Assembly: GCA_009809945.1 (NCBI GenBank)
Contig: WTPW01000554.1
Span: 186,740 to 250,739, forward strand
DNA from: Gigaspora margarita
Lineage: Eukaryota > Glomeromycota > Glomeromycetes > Diversisporales > Gigasporaceae
Direction of reading: 5' to 3'
DNA length: 64,000 nt
Below the pieces are notes generated by a model, which made no database searches, was not told the origin of the DNA, and saw nothing but the letters and a program-made list of their open reading frames with translations. Of this stretch, positions 1 through 11,740 are shown in pieces. The first letter of the stretch is position 1. Each line of letters starts with the position of its first letter. The translations under genes and the position numbers were made by a program.

Positions 1-1129
1 ATCTTCGAAGAAATAATTCCTATCAAGCCACCATGGTGCACCAATCTGGTATATATTTTCCAGATGTGATAAATATCAAAATTTGTTCTGCCAGGACAAA
101 TGGTTGCTAAAATGTGCTGTGCAGCAGCACATTGACAAATTTCATGATATTAATCGTAATATCTTATAATTACTATATACTAGACAGTGAATAATCAAAA
201 TTTACATAATAAATAAAATTTATTTGATAAAAAATAAATCAAAACTTCGTATCTATAATAAAATCATCATTCAATAAATTAACATCCTTAGAAAAGGTTA
301 ATTACTATTAAAACCACTTTTTTTAAACTTAATGGAACTATTTTTTTATTAAAATTACTATTTTACAAATTAAATATTATTCGATTCTTTCTTATAACTC
401 TATATTACTTAATTAAAAATTCAAAACTATATGTATTAGTTATTGAACACAAAAAGAAAAAATTACAAAAACTAACTCTTAGCAATTTCAATTACTATTC
501 AATTGCTTTTTGTAGTTCTTATACCAACTACAACAATTCTGAACTAAGAATTATCACCAGGATTCAAGAAGCCTTTATAGTATTCTTGCTAAATACTTTT
601 TTTTACTCTGATTCAAGATCATTATTACCGGAATCCAATGAAGTATTCTTGTGAAGTGCAACTAATATTGCCAGAATTCCTATTTTCCTTTAAATTAAAT
701 TTATTTCATTCGTATAGCTACTATATTATTTTAATTAGAAATTTCAACCTTATATTAGCCATTAACACTTTAAAAAAAAGATAAAAAAATTTACAAAAAG
801 TAAATCTTTAAATACTATTAAATGCTTTTTTTATACTTAATAGTTCATATATTTTACAAGAACCACCTTTTATAGATCAGTTAGATCTCTCTTGTATTCA
901 CCTAGGGCATCTTGATTACAGAACAGATTAGCTGCTGAGGTAATGCCTTTTAAAAAAACTCAAAAAAAAAGTACTTCCCACACCTACTTAGCTACATACT
1001 ATTAAGCTAATAGCAAAAATGCACTATTAGTAAAAGTTACCCGGGAATCTGATTATATCTGATTAAATTTGGCAGCCACTAGTAAGGCCAAAGACCAATA
1101 TATTCTAAAAGTTATTTGCTCATAGGTAA
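1..1129. other. AT-rich intergenic DNA, no gene seen
   Basis: No convincing coding stretch on either strand. The segments around 341-530 and 690-860 resemble each other (both have a phenylalanine/leucine-free AT-rich core followed by aaaaagaaaaaattacaaa-type sequence and a tgctttttgta/tgcttttttta tail), so this may be an old tandem duplication with a spacing of roughly 350 bases. The match is loose and was judged by eye. Confidence 0.4.
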
Positions 1130-1388
1130 TATATGGGGGTGAGTCAATAGAAAAGGGACAAATTTTTTCTAAGTAAAAGTTTTCTTGACTTTAAGCTTAA
1201 ATATCTTAACAACTATCTTAATAAATTTAACAATTTTTTTTTTATTTTAATTCTATATAATTTCAAGATTAAAATAAAAAAATTTTTGGCAAATTTGATT
1301 AAATAGTTGTCAAGATATTTTAATTTAAAAATTAAAAAAATTTTACTAAAAATGATTTGTCCCTTTTCTATTGACCCACCCCCATATA
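1130..1388. mobile_element. MITE with TA target duplication
   Basis: Short non-coding element with long inverted ends. The left end reads tatgggggtgagtcaatag and the right end is its near reverse complement (ctattgacccacccccata), continuing through aaaagggacaaa on both sides. It is bordered by TA, which suggests a Tc1/mariner-type transposase acting in trans. The inner part (ttaacaactatctt ... agttgtcaagatattt) is itself self-complementary and resembles the unit of the foldback arrays at 18.7-19.5 kb and 51.7-55.1 kb. Confidence 0.8.
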
Positions 1389-1654
1389 CGATGGCTTGTC
1401 ATATGAGCGATTACGTTTTCATATAGGAAGTACTCTAAAACTAATATAAATAATTGTGTAATGATCAATATTACAGTTGTACCACATCAGCCAATCAAAA
1501 TGACTTTCCATCATGCTGATAATATGCGTTAATGAGTTATATGCTGTATATTGGCTAGGGATTGGAACTGTTTAACCATTTAAAATAGTAAGGTTTATAA
1601 CAATTTTATGATAGAAACCATAATAATCCCAACGTGAACTAATTTAACCCTAAT

Positions 1655-1718
1655 CTCGTATCTATCTATCATCTATCTATCGTCTATCTATCTATTTTAT
1701 TTATTCTATCTATTCTAT
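1655..1718. repeat. CTAT microsatellite
   Basis: Imperfect (CTAT)n run with a few T-rich interruptions. No coding or regulatory role is suggested by the sequence. Confidence 0.85.
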
Positions 1719-2499
1719 ACCACCAGTTTGTCCATTTAAACATTTTTGATTGACTGCAACCAATTTTGGACTTCAAACAAAAATAATAGTGGAAATTTTG
1801 AATTTGTGCACTTTAATGTTTTTGATTAGTCATACCCAAAAATTGTGACCTGAACGTGGGAAACTAACATAAATATATAAGATGATTATGGCGATTATTA
1901 CAATGAGTAATTATTATAGCTTTCAAGTAATTATTATATCATTTTTAATAATAATTATAATATTTAAGTAATTATTATATCATTTTTAACGCTCTTATTA
2001 ATGCCCTTAAACAACTCAAATTCATGAAACATTTGGACTAAAAAAGTCAATCAAATATTTCACATATTTGAAAACGTTTTGTATATATGGTCTCGAGCAA
2101 ATGCAAAAACAAGCACAAGAATAAAAACATAAGTGCAAGTGCAAGAACAAGCACAAGAACAACAATTACCCACAATAAGAAATTATCTACTAATTTCTTA
2201 TATGAGTATATACAGTAAATGGCACTGCTTAATAATAAAAATAAAAAAAATTCAATTGCCATGAGAAAATTTAAAATAAGATGATCAGAATTCAATTATC
2301 ACAAAATTCATTACATGTCCCACTAGAATCAGCTGTCCGACTCTTATATGATTAGCCAATCACATTAAAAATTGATGATCATATAAATAAAATTGGTTTT
2401 TTTATTTTTTAGAATTATCCATCGCTAGGGATCTAGATATTCGTATAAGGCATTGGCCATTTTTTGTTTTCAATATATTATTTTTTTTTATTATAGTAC
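1719..2499. other. AT-rich intergenic DNA with short internal repeats
   Basis: No gene seen. The phrase taattattatatcatttttaa occurs twice near 1925-1990. A run of degenerate caagcacaagaa units lies at about 2100-2170. The segment around 2295-2335 (cacaaaattcattacatgt, then cccacta) recurs near 58335-58370, so it is a small dispersed repeat. Confidence 0.4.
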
Positions 2500-3430
2500 T
2501 AATAGTCTTATTCTTTTCTTTAGTTAAATATATAGAATGTAGCTAGAATGAGTGTAGCACATTAGTTTTTTTATTGATTATTATTATATATTTAATATTC
2601 TTTTTTTTAAAATGAATGTAGTACTTTAGACAAATGTATGGAACGTGTATAGCACATTAGTTTTTTTTCTTTATATATATATATCTAACATTCTTACTTC
2701 TTTTTTTAGAACGAACGTAGTACTTTAGACAAACATATGGACCATAGCTAGAACAGGCATAGTACATTAGTAGTAGTTAGTTTTTCATTTTCTTTTTTTT
2801 TTTTTTTATATATATATGTCTAATGTTCTTTTTTTTAGAACAAATGTAGTACTATAGATGAATGTATGGAACATAGCTAGAACAAGCATAGCATGTTAGT
2901 TAGTTTTTCTTTTATTTTTATTTTTTTTTTACATATATATTTATATAATATCTAACGTTCTTTTTTTTAAAACGAACGTAGTATTTTAGACAAACATATG
3001 GAATGTAGCTAGAATAAGCATAGCATATTAGTTTTTTCTTTTTAGAATGAATGTAGTACTTGAGATGAACATGTAGAACATAGCTAGAATGGGCATAGCA
3101 CATTAGTTTTTTTTTCTTTTTATTATATATCTAATGTTAACATTCTTTTTTTTTTTAAAATAAATGTAGTACTTAAGACGAATATATAAAATGGGGCATA
3201 GCACATTATTTTTAATTTTTTTTAAATATATATATATATCTAATATTCTTTTTTTTTAGAATGTAGTACTTTAGATAAACATAGCTAGAATGGGCATAGC
3301 ATGTTCATTTTTCTTTCTTTTTCTTTTTTTTTTATTTTTATTTATTTATTTATTTTTTTTATATTATATCTAACATTAACATTCTTTTTTTTAGAACGAA
3401 CATAGTATTTTAGAGAAATATATAAAAAAA
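2500..3430. repeat. Tandem array of about 80-130 bp units
   Basis: Eight to nine degenerate copies of one unit in head-to-tail order. Each has a T-run, then agaacgaacgtagtacttta, gacaaacatatggaa, catagctagaatgggcatag, cacattag, a second T-run, and an AT stretch ending in atctaacattc. Unit length varies because the two T-runs and the TA-rich part expand and contract. The reading frames across it are frequency artefacts of the T-runs. It is a local minisatellite-like array with no sign of coding. Confidence 0.85.
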
Positions 3431-3979
3431 TTGTGTTTTATTCGTCATGGCCACTTTGTAAAGGTGCCAGTAGCACTTCACAAACACTTGTATCATATAT
3501 TATTTCATAGCTAGCTGCGACAATATTAATATCTTTTAGCAAAAACCTTGAGTAAGCAATCACAACTTACTTTCACTATAGTGACAGAATTTAGTATAGA
3601 TAAGTACTGTACATATAGTATTTTCTCAATGTAAGTTAGTGAATTTTTTTCACCCAATGATTTCATTAGGGTTATATATACTATAATTCTTTAAATGTAT
3701 AAATGGATTATGTTATAATATAAAATAAAAATTACAAATTTATATAATATTTATAAATTTGTAAAAACACATTATTGATCACAAATAAATAGTTTAATTT
3801 GAAGTAGTAGTATTTGGAAAATGCAAATATTTTCAGATATTATATTGTATAAAGAGACAAGATGAATATAATTGCAGCCTTTTGGCAAATGCTTTGCACA
3901 AGAACATGTTCATTCTTTTTAATTCCAACTCTATTTTTATAGCAATGGCCAACTTCATATATTTTATCCCAACTGATGT
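3431..3979. other. AT-rich intergenic DNA
   Basis: No gene, RNA or clear repeat was recognised here. A stretch of moderately higher GC at 3430-3620 does not hold an open frame of note. Confidence 0.35.
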
Positions 3980-4616
3980 TTAAAAATGAATAAATGTTTT
4001 ATACTTATCTTTTTTAATTTTGAGCCTATAATCAGCTATGTTTGTTCTAAAAGTATAACATATTTCTATAAATTTTTGAAAATAAATAATTGCTTTATTT
4101 TTACCTTTTTTAACTATAAATCTATCTTGATAAAAGGCACTAGCTTGAAATGTAATACTAGAATTTCCTATACTAGCGAATGTTTGATAAGAAACAAATA
4201 ACTTTTGCACATCCTTTTTTTTGCTGCAATTAGAGTGTCTAAAGCCAGAACTGAGTTTTTATTAGCTGTTTGAATAAACAGTACAATGTAAGAAACCTGG
4301 TTGAAACACTTATAATGTTGTACACCCCAACAATGATTACCTAATAATGAACTAATGGTTTGAGATGCATCAAATCCTAAAAAAACACACTTATAGGCTC
4401 TTTTATGAACAAATACATGTGTTAAATATTGCCTGAAAAGCCCTAAATATTGACCCTCTATACAAGAAAATTTGATTACTTGTTTGCTGGTTTTGCAAAA
4501 AACAAGAGGAAATTGTTTGTGAATAGCATGTACTAGCATTTCTTTCCATTTATTAATAGCACTTTCTGGCAAAATATAAGAATGAATAGGAGGTATATTG
4601 TAATTATTATGCTTAC
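3980..4616 (-). pseudogene. Decayed protein-coding gene of unknown function
   Basis: Two minus-strand frames lie end to end with a short overlap near 4170-4210: about 134 residues upstream (4572 to 4168) and 76 residues downstream (4210 to 3980). The first ends and the second begins around the same region, so a single frameshift near 4200 is the simplest reading. The protein text looks genuinely coding (for example LGNHCWGVQHYKCFNQVSY and KKGKNKAIIYFQKF), but I do not recognise the family. Immediately upstream on the minus strand a GTAAGC at 4616-4611 and a CCAG at 4569-4566 would bound a 51-base intron typical of fungi, so the conserved part may be the end of a multi-exon gene. It could equally be the end of a decayed transposase. 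There is no ATG at the head of the frame. Confidence 0.45.
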
Positions 4617-5690
4617 CATTTTCATGTCATGAAAGTTCTGCTGCAGATTTGTAATATTTTTTTTTACAAATCTTATATTCAAAAGGTTTCTTGTACTTTG
4701 ATTAAGGGATTAAAAAGAGCTTATTATTTAAAAATAAAAAATATTATTAATATGTGTATATATAAAAAGTAAAGTCTTGTTATAGCTTTCATTGTTTTTA
4801 CTTACTAGTACCTGATGTTGTTCATTAGTTATCTGGGTGGGTTCATTGGTTTGATGCTAGGATTTATTACAAAATTTTAATTTTTAGTGACAAAAATAGT
4901 AATTTTTGGGATGTGAATATGCAATGTCGATCTGTATTGATTATAAATTTGGGTGCAAATTTAGACCCAATTTCACAAATCCACCGATATGAGTAAGTTT
5001 GTAACAAAATTCTTACATTAAATTGGATAGAAACAATACTTGTTAATTCCAATTTAGCATGTTATCACAATAGCTAAGGCTATGCAGAGTTTATTTTTGT
5101 TTGCATTATATAGAATCTGAAAACATGAGTCAGTCAGTCTTTTTTTTATATAAAATAATAGAATAATGTTCACATTTAAGGTTGTGCAAGCTTAATTTTA
5201 TTTTGCACAACAAGGAATAAAAAATGAGTTGGTATCACATTTTTTCTATTAGCCCAATTGAACAATTATAGGAAATTAAGGTCTCCATTGAATGAAAATA
5301 ATATAAATATCAAAAATCAAACAAATGGAACAATTGTGATCTAAAAAAAATTTTTTTGTGAAAAATTGTAAAAATGGCTGGCAGTTAACTCAAAATGAAA
5401 AATTAACTTTGCATCGTTTTGTAATGCAAATTATGGTAGAAATTAAGACAGATAATTCCAAAACCAACTAATTCAACCATTTTATTGTAGTATTACAGTA
5501 TTCTAACACATTATTGCAATAGCATTATAATATTTAGATAAAATAGCATTATAGTATTTCATTGTAATAGAATTACAGTATTATAGCATTATTGCATTAC
5601 TGCATTATGGCACAAAGTAATTATGCCAAATAATATAGCACATTGTTACAGTATATACTGGTTGTGGTTGGGTCAAACTATACATCTGAC
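4617..5690. other. Intergenic DNA with satellite-related fragments
   Basis: No gene seen. At 4880-5060 and 5420-5480 there are fragments (gtttgtaacaaaattctta, tgttaattccaat, gatagaaa) of the unit that forms the array at 15.2-16.4 kb. Positions 5490-5620 are a low-complexity run of ATTATAGTATT and AGCATT words. Confidence 0.45.
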
Positions 5691-5699
5691 TATTCTAAT

Positions 5700-6310
5700 C
5701 ACTAAAACACTATAAACTAAATGCTCAAGACTTCTAAATCTTGAACTAGCAGGCAGAAAGAGATATGGAAAATTTGGTTCAGGTCTCAAAGTTTTTTTGG
5801 GTCTTGTTCTTTCAGTTGGTTCTTAATGTACTTGACAAAGTTATAATATTCTTTGGTTTTGTCAATGGCCACATGACTTTAGCAATTGGCTTGCTGATAG
5901 GGCATCTGATCCAGATTTGATAATCTTATGTGGTTGCAGGTTATTGTATAATAAATAAGGTAAACAATGCTTCAATTAGGTATGGTTTCTTATAAATATG
6001 CACAAGAAAGTGGATACTAATTCTTTCTCTACTTTGTTTTTATCTTATTAATGATTTTTAATTTTAGTAAGAATTACGTGGACAAGTATACTACTACTAT
6101 GAACAAGTTTATGAGACCGATACTATTATTTTGTGGAATAAAATAAGTATATGTTTTATTATATAAAAAGAAAGTGATCAATGTTAGGAAATAGGTTCTA
6201 GAGTTAATACTTCTACTCTAATTTCAAAGGTTAGAACTCTCTTAGTCTAATTTGTACACAACTGTACTGAACTACTTGTCTATAGAACTCGTACTGTACT
6301 TTGTACTGTT
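5700..6310. repeat. Dispersed repeat, copy 1, possibly LTR-derived
   Basis: This stretch shares an ordered set of words with 47900-48520: ggcagRaagagaYatgga, ggttctcaaggttctt-like sequence, then a TATA-like tataaat/tatataaaa, then agagYtaaYaCttctactct, then gag. Two separated copies with a TATA box and a conserved block behind it would suit old solo LTRs, but no ends or target duplications could be fixed, so the class is open. Old and degraded if so. Confidence 0.3.
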
Positions 6311-6379
6311 CTGTTTGAAACTTGAGTGAGCTTAAGCCTCTTTTTATACTTTTCAATTCTATATTAAAAATGATACAAA

Positions 6380-6492
6380 AAGAATCTTTTATATCTTTTG
6401 AATCTTTCATATCTTTGAATCTTTTATATCTTTTGAATCTTTTACATTTTTTGAATCTTTTACATTTTTTAAATCTTTTGGATCTTTTGGAT
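6380..6492. repeat. Minisatellite of TCTTTTGAATC-type units
   Basis: About nine imperfect units of 18-22 bases built on gaatcttttacattttt. The two open frames seen here on opposite strands are produced by the repeat and are not genes. Confidence 0.8.
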
Positions 6493-6619
6493 CAAAAGTT
6501 TCAAAAGACTCAGAGGCATCGATTCTACTTATTAAAAATAGAATATATCTATATATATAATAAAAAACTAAAAATAGATTTTGAGCACAGCCTTCTTCTA
6601 GGTTGATTTTGCCTGTCAC

Positions 6620-7080
6620 AATATACTGTAACCATATTAATTTGCCAAATTAATTCTACTGCCAATACTACATTCACTTGCTAATCATATTGAGATTGAT
6701 ACTTGAGAATGACCTTTGATACATATTTTTGTTAACTGTATATATGATTTTATTATAAATCAAAATTCATCATACTATTAGAATTTTACAGGAATATTTG
6801 AATTGTAACTTATAAATATAAGTTACGATTTCATGGCATCTAAAATTTTATTAATGACTGTATTAGATATGATACTATAGCCAATATTCTTCTAGCTACA
6901 TTAGTACACTCTTTGTTATTCACTTTCTATAATGAACTCAAGACATAATGAAAGTGATGAGCTATAATTTTAAATTTTATATTATTTCAGTATAAAAAAA
7001 TTATTATCTTTGAGAAACAATAATTTTATATAGTAAATTTTTTATATCCAGAATTTGCAGTTCATTATACTGTTTTCTTC
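6620..7080. other. AT-rich intergenic DNA
   Basis: Nothing identifiable was seen in this stretch on either strand. Confidence 0.3.
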
Positions 7081-7081
7081 T

Positions 7082-8444
7082 TTTACAATTACCTCCTCTA
7101 TAGTCACAACCTTTATATAATTATGTAAAATTTAACTACCATTTTTTTTATATAAAAATACCTTTATATAATCACAAATAGCTTATAATTACTATTATAT
7201 TTTTTAGAAGTTTTTGAGATTTTTTTTATTAGTAAAATACTTTTATATAATTACAACATTATATATAAAAGTCTAAATTTTATTACTATATATTCCTGAA
7301 AGTAAGCTATATTTTGTTATTCAAAAAATTGAAAGATTGCTTGTTTTGGGTTAAATTTAGTTTTTAGCAATTGCAAGTAGTTGCTACCATAGATGCTACC
7401 GAAATTGATTTTTGAAAATGCCTATTTCAGGTTTTGTAAAATAAATTAAAATTTTTTATAAGGAAGAGCAAATAAAATTTATATATTTATATTCCTTATA
7501 ATTTCATCTATTCAAAAAAAGAATCAAAAATTTTGGGTTTTAAGTAAAATAGATCAAAAACAATTTTGGAAAAATTTTTTAATTTGGGTCCTGAAACCCA
7601 AATAATTTTGTTACCATGTATAGTTGCTACATAGTGAAGTCCAAATTCTACTAAATAAATAGATTATAATCCCTTAAGTAAACTTGTTCAAAAAAGCTAA
7701 ATGCATATACTCTAAAATTTTTATCTTAATTGGAAAAGATTTTATTATTTGACTTTTAATTTTTACATTCATCGAATATACTTTTTTAAAAAATTTTACT
7801 TTTTCTGTCGAACATAAAAGTCAAAAGTCAAATAATAAAATGTTCTTTAATTTTGCTAAAAATTTTACTATACATATATTTTGGTTTCTTTAATAAGTTT
7901 ACTTAGCCAATTATTTCGATTAATATAGTAAAATTTGGACTTTACTATGTAGTAACTATTATTGATTATAGAATTAGCTTATTTTTAGATAAATAAATTT
8001 TTTGGGTTTTTGATCAAAACAAAGAGTAGCTAATTTTTGGAAATCTACAGTAAGTAAATCGATTAACACATTATTCTGGAATTTTAACAAACTATTATTA
8101 ATTTTTTTCATTATATGTTGAACAAATAATAATTTATTTTTTTTGTTTAATGTAAAGTAAAGAAATTAATTAATAAAAGTTTGTTCAAATTATATGAAAC
8201 TTTTAAAATATGTGTAATTTATTATTTCAAACAATTTTACTTAATGCATTAAAGTTGATTCACTTAGTACAATTTGGACTTTTATATGTAGCAACTATTT
8301 GTAATTATAATATTTATTTCTATATAATCACATAATATAAACTATAGTATTAAATATGATTATTTAGAGTAATTACTATATTATCACACCTCTTTATAAT
8401 TACTATTTTTGCTACAACAAACCATGTGATTATAGAAGAGAAAG
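7082..8444. mobile_element. Possible decayed pogo-like element containing a MITE
   Basis: The left part (cctcctctatagtcacaacc, tttatataatcaca) and the right part (tatcacacctctttataatt) carry in opposite orientation the tatagtcacacctctatata words that define the ends of the better preserved element at 30652-32981. The ends are weak, so the boundaries are approximate. A separate MITE lies inside at 7620-7959. No transposase remnant was seen. Confidence 0.25.
7620..7959. mobile_element. MITE of the ATAGTTACTACATAG family, copy 1
   Basis: Inverted ends of about 45 bases: atagttgctacatagtgaag at the left and cttta-ctatgtagtaactat at the right. The interior is also largely palindromic (tattatttgactttt ... 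aaaagtcaaataata). A second full copy is at 42205-42542, nested in another MITE, and a half copy of the end (atttggacttttatatgtag) is at 8270-8295. No coding. Confidence 0.8.
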
Positions 8445-8816
8445 ACAGCAGAAGGTGTTAATGATTAAAATCTTGCTAGAAAATGTAATATTATTCTATT
8501 CTCAACTAACGAAGAAACAACTTGTAAGTTTTTTTCTATTTTTATTAATATTTATTCATAATTGTTACTAATGTAAATATTATTTTTTTAGAATGAGCTA
8601 CCTATTATTTACTATTGACACCCGATTATTGAACATACATTTGAGTTTATAATGAACTGCGAAAAGTTAATTGATGAATCATGGGAAAAGGTTTACCTTA
8701 ATTTTCTTTAAAAATAGATAAAAATAGATTTCTTTTTTTACTCTCTATTATAATAATTATGTTTTTAAATAGTATAGCAATGCATTTAATTTATACATAA
8801 TTAGCAAATTAATAAC

Positions 8817-9720
8817 TAAGGTGATGGTACCTAATTCCAGGAATCATCTCTAATTCCATGAATTATAATTTTCATAATATCTTATGATTTCATGATCCAA
8901 TTTGAATAATTTTGGTATCATTCGAATTGTCTCACTAAGGTGATTCTAACAGTACCAAAATTAGCCAAATTAGGCCACAATATCCTAAGGTATAAGATAA
9001 ATTTATCATTTTTTTAGATTAAATATATTTTTGTAGAATGGTGTATCTCATAATCCTGTGATCCAATTTGAAAAATTTTGGTATTATTCGAATTATCTCA
9101 CTGAGCCGAATCTAATAGTACTAAAATTATCTAAATTGGATTACAGGATCTAGAAATATAAGGTATTTTCTGTGATTAAATATATTTCTGTGGATTGTGT
9201 ATTATGTGACTCTGTGATCCAATTTGCATGATTTTAGCATCATTCGAATTATCTTAGTGAGATGATTTGAATAGTACCAAAATCATCCAAATCAAATTAC
9301 AGAGTTCCAAAATATATGGTTCATGGGAATAAAATTGATTTTTTATGTATACCTTATAATTAAGCAGCCAAGTCTATTAATAAAATTTTGCCCAATCTCT
9401 GTAAAAATTTTATATTATATGTAATTTAGCATAATGAACATATTATTTAGTAAACTTTGTTCAATTATTTAGCAAAAAATTATGTCTATTATATAACTAT
9501 GGAATTAGAACCATGACTTTTAAATTTTCATAAATTATACAGGTTGTAACTTTTATTATTAAAAAAATTTTTTAGCATATAAAATATAAAAAAATTTTAC
9601 AGTTAAATAATAAATTGATTATATATTTATATATATTAAATTTACAAATAAATACAATCTTTTAAAAAGCTTTTATATGTGACAAAAACAAAATCTATAG
9701 AATTAGGTACCATTACCTTA
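8817..9720. mobile_element. TIR element carrying three tandem hairpins
   Basis: The ends TAAGGTGATGGTACCTAAT and ATTAGGTACCATTACCTTA are near-perfect inverted repeats, which can be read as flanked by TA. The element has no coding capacity. Its left half is occupied by three tandem copies of a roughly 155-base unit whose core is a hairpin (see 8883-9307). Confidence 0.65.
8883..9307. repeat. Three tandem foldback hairpins
   Basis: Cores at about 8883-8979, 9053-9150 and 9208-9307. Each has arms built on gatccaatttgaataatttt, ggta, tcattcgaatt at the left and the complementary taccaaaatcatccaaat at the right, around a loop of ctcactgag type. Copies with much better-preserved arms occur singly at 61152-61255 and 63792-63905. 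The separating sequence (ttagattaaatatatttttg) is also repeated, so the whole 155-base unit was multiplied. Confidence 0.75.
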
Positions 9721-10780
9721 TAGTTAGAAAAAATGCAATTTACGATATATACAAAAAAAAATGGTCTCGATTTTAATTTTTACAAAAGCTTTGAAGTAGT
9801 TAATAATTAATAATTTTCTAATGAATTTGCAAATTTTTATAATATTATATATTTTAAATCATTCTTTTTAATTTGAAAATAGCAAATAGTAACAAAATAT
9901 TAATGTAAATCGAAGTGTTAAAATATTGAGAGACTTTTTTAAATTAAAATTAGCACATAACACTAGTAAGATACATCAAAGTATTATTAAAGACATAAAT
10001 AATATTGTTGGCGAATGTGTTGGTAAGCTCATAAGATTTTAATAATGAATTATCATTCTTATAGAATTTTCATAAAGTTTAAATGTTTAATTACTATAGA
10101 ACTAAAGCTTATTAAAAGACAAATAATCTTTATTAAATACTTAATTGCAAATAGCAGCAAATATTATTGTTGGTGAAGTATATATTATTATTATTTTTTA
10201 TGTAAAAATATTTTTTCATTATTAATAACTCAGTTAACTTTTGTAAAAATAATTAGAAGTGTACTAATTATAAGGATATTTTAGAAATCTTTAAAGGCTT
10301 ATATTATTTGGTTATTAATATTTTTTATGCACCAAAATTATTATTATTAATATATCCTTGGCTTCATGACCAAGTTGCAATGTAAGTTTTTACATCTCAA
10401 TGATAAATTTTAAAATTCAACTACTTTACATTAGAGGCTTGCATGAGTATAACAAAATAAGATTTTGGTTTTGCTAATACATAATACTGATTCATAATTT
10501 AAAGTACAAAATACTTGACCGAATCTTTACAATTATTACTATGCATTTGAAAAATCTATTAAGATTTTAGAAAATTTTTTAAAACTGATCTGCCCATGTA
10601 TACTAATATATTCTTTATATAAAACTTAATATTTTGATCATAACTTTTCTTTAAGATTTATTTCAAATTATAGAAAATTTTTTATTTTTTTTTTTAAACT
10701 TTGGCAGTTTCACCAGTACTTTATTAAGATTCTAAGTATATTACTATTACATTATATACTTGTTTACTCTTAACTAGCAA
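9721..10780. other. AT-rich intergenic DNA
   Basis: No gene, RNA or repeat could be supported here. Base composition is almost wholly A and T with no long frame. Confidence 0.35.
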
Positions 10781-10917
10781 GCCTGACATCATCTGGGTAC
10801 CTTTTGGTGCCTATGTGCAACCTACCGCACTAGTTTAAGAAAATTCAGAAACTAGGGGCTGTGTTAAACCAGCCTAAGTGCCATACCAAAATGGCTTTTT
10901 ACCTATTTGGATTCTTT

Positions 10918-11051
10918 AATTAATCACTTTTACACCAATGTTCCAAACATTCTGCACTTGCTCCAATTTTCTCTGTTTGATTAGTTCTTTATGCTCTGTA
11001 TCTTCTTCAATTAAAGTCTTCAAAGCGCATAGGCCAGCTTCTTTCTTTCCA
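10918..11051 (-). pseudogene. Possible coding remnant, unknown protein
   Basis: On the minus strand a 43-residue open stretch reads KEAGLCALKTLIEED... and ends ...QNVWNIGVKVIN before a stop. Its glutamate/lysine/leucine content and codon choice look more protein-like than the surroundings and suggest a charged helix, perhaps the last exon of a lost gene. The plus-strand 62-residue frame over the same bases is its shadow. There is no start and no domain I recognise. Confidence 0.3.
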
Positions 11052-11267
11052 AATTATAGAAATAAAATTATTAATCGAATTAGAAAAGTTATAGAAAGGT
11101 ATCTTCTTTATATAAAAGAAAATTAGATAATAGCTAGGATGCGTCTGCAAGTCATTTATAAAATAAAATTTTATTAATACAATATTATTCTGATAATATT
11201 TAAATTATTTCAATAAAATTTTTGTTTAAAAATACTATAGGTAGAAATGATACCTAATGTATAACTA

Positions 11268-11736
11268 GGGATAGGTATGGTTATAGTTATAGCCATTTGT
11301 GATTAGCTATAGACATAACCAATTCTAGTTGGTCAGAGGGGCTTAGCTGACTGACTAAATTATAGCTAATGCCAGATTTCAAACCAGATTAACACAAATT
11401 AGCCCAATAAGTGGAAATCCTGTTAATACTATACATGATTAACTGTATACAAAATATAATTCTTTATATAACTATAAATTTGTCAATTCTTATTTTTATG
11501 CTTTAATCTCTATTATCTCAAGAACCAACAAACCAATTTTGATGATCTAACTGCCATTAAAATCAGAAAGGTCAGCTTTACAACTTTGGTTAAAGGACCA
11601 AAAACCTTTGCATAGTAAAATAATTGATTGACTATAGCTAGCTATTAGCCAGTATGACCAACCACACTTGGCCAGTTATATGCCTATACTCAATAATAGC
11701 TGACCAAAACTGACCATAACCAATTGAACCTATCCC
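11268..11736. mobile_element. Degenerate TIR element, TA-flanked
   Basis: The ends GGGATAGGTATGGTTATAGT and the opposite ACTGACCATAACC...CCTATCCC are inverted relatives, bordered by TA on both sides (11266-11267, 11737-11738). Subterminal blocks with taaccaattctagttggtca and tgaccaaccacacttggcca also mirror each other. Non-coding; likely an old Tc1/mariner-type MITE. Confidence 0.55.
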
Positions 11737-11740
11737 TATA

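Noticed and set aside
6322-6619. 94-residue and 70-residue frames on opposite strands
   Set aside because: Both come from the TCTTTTGAATC minisatellite.
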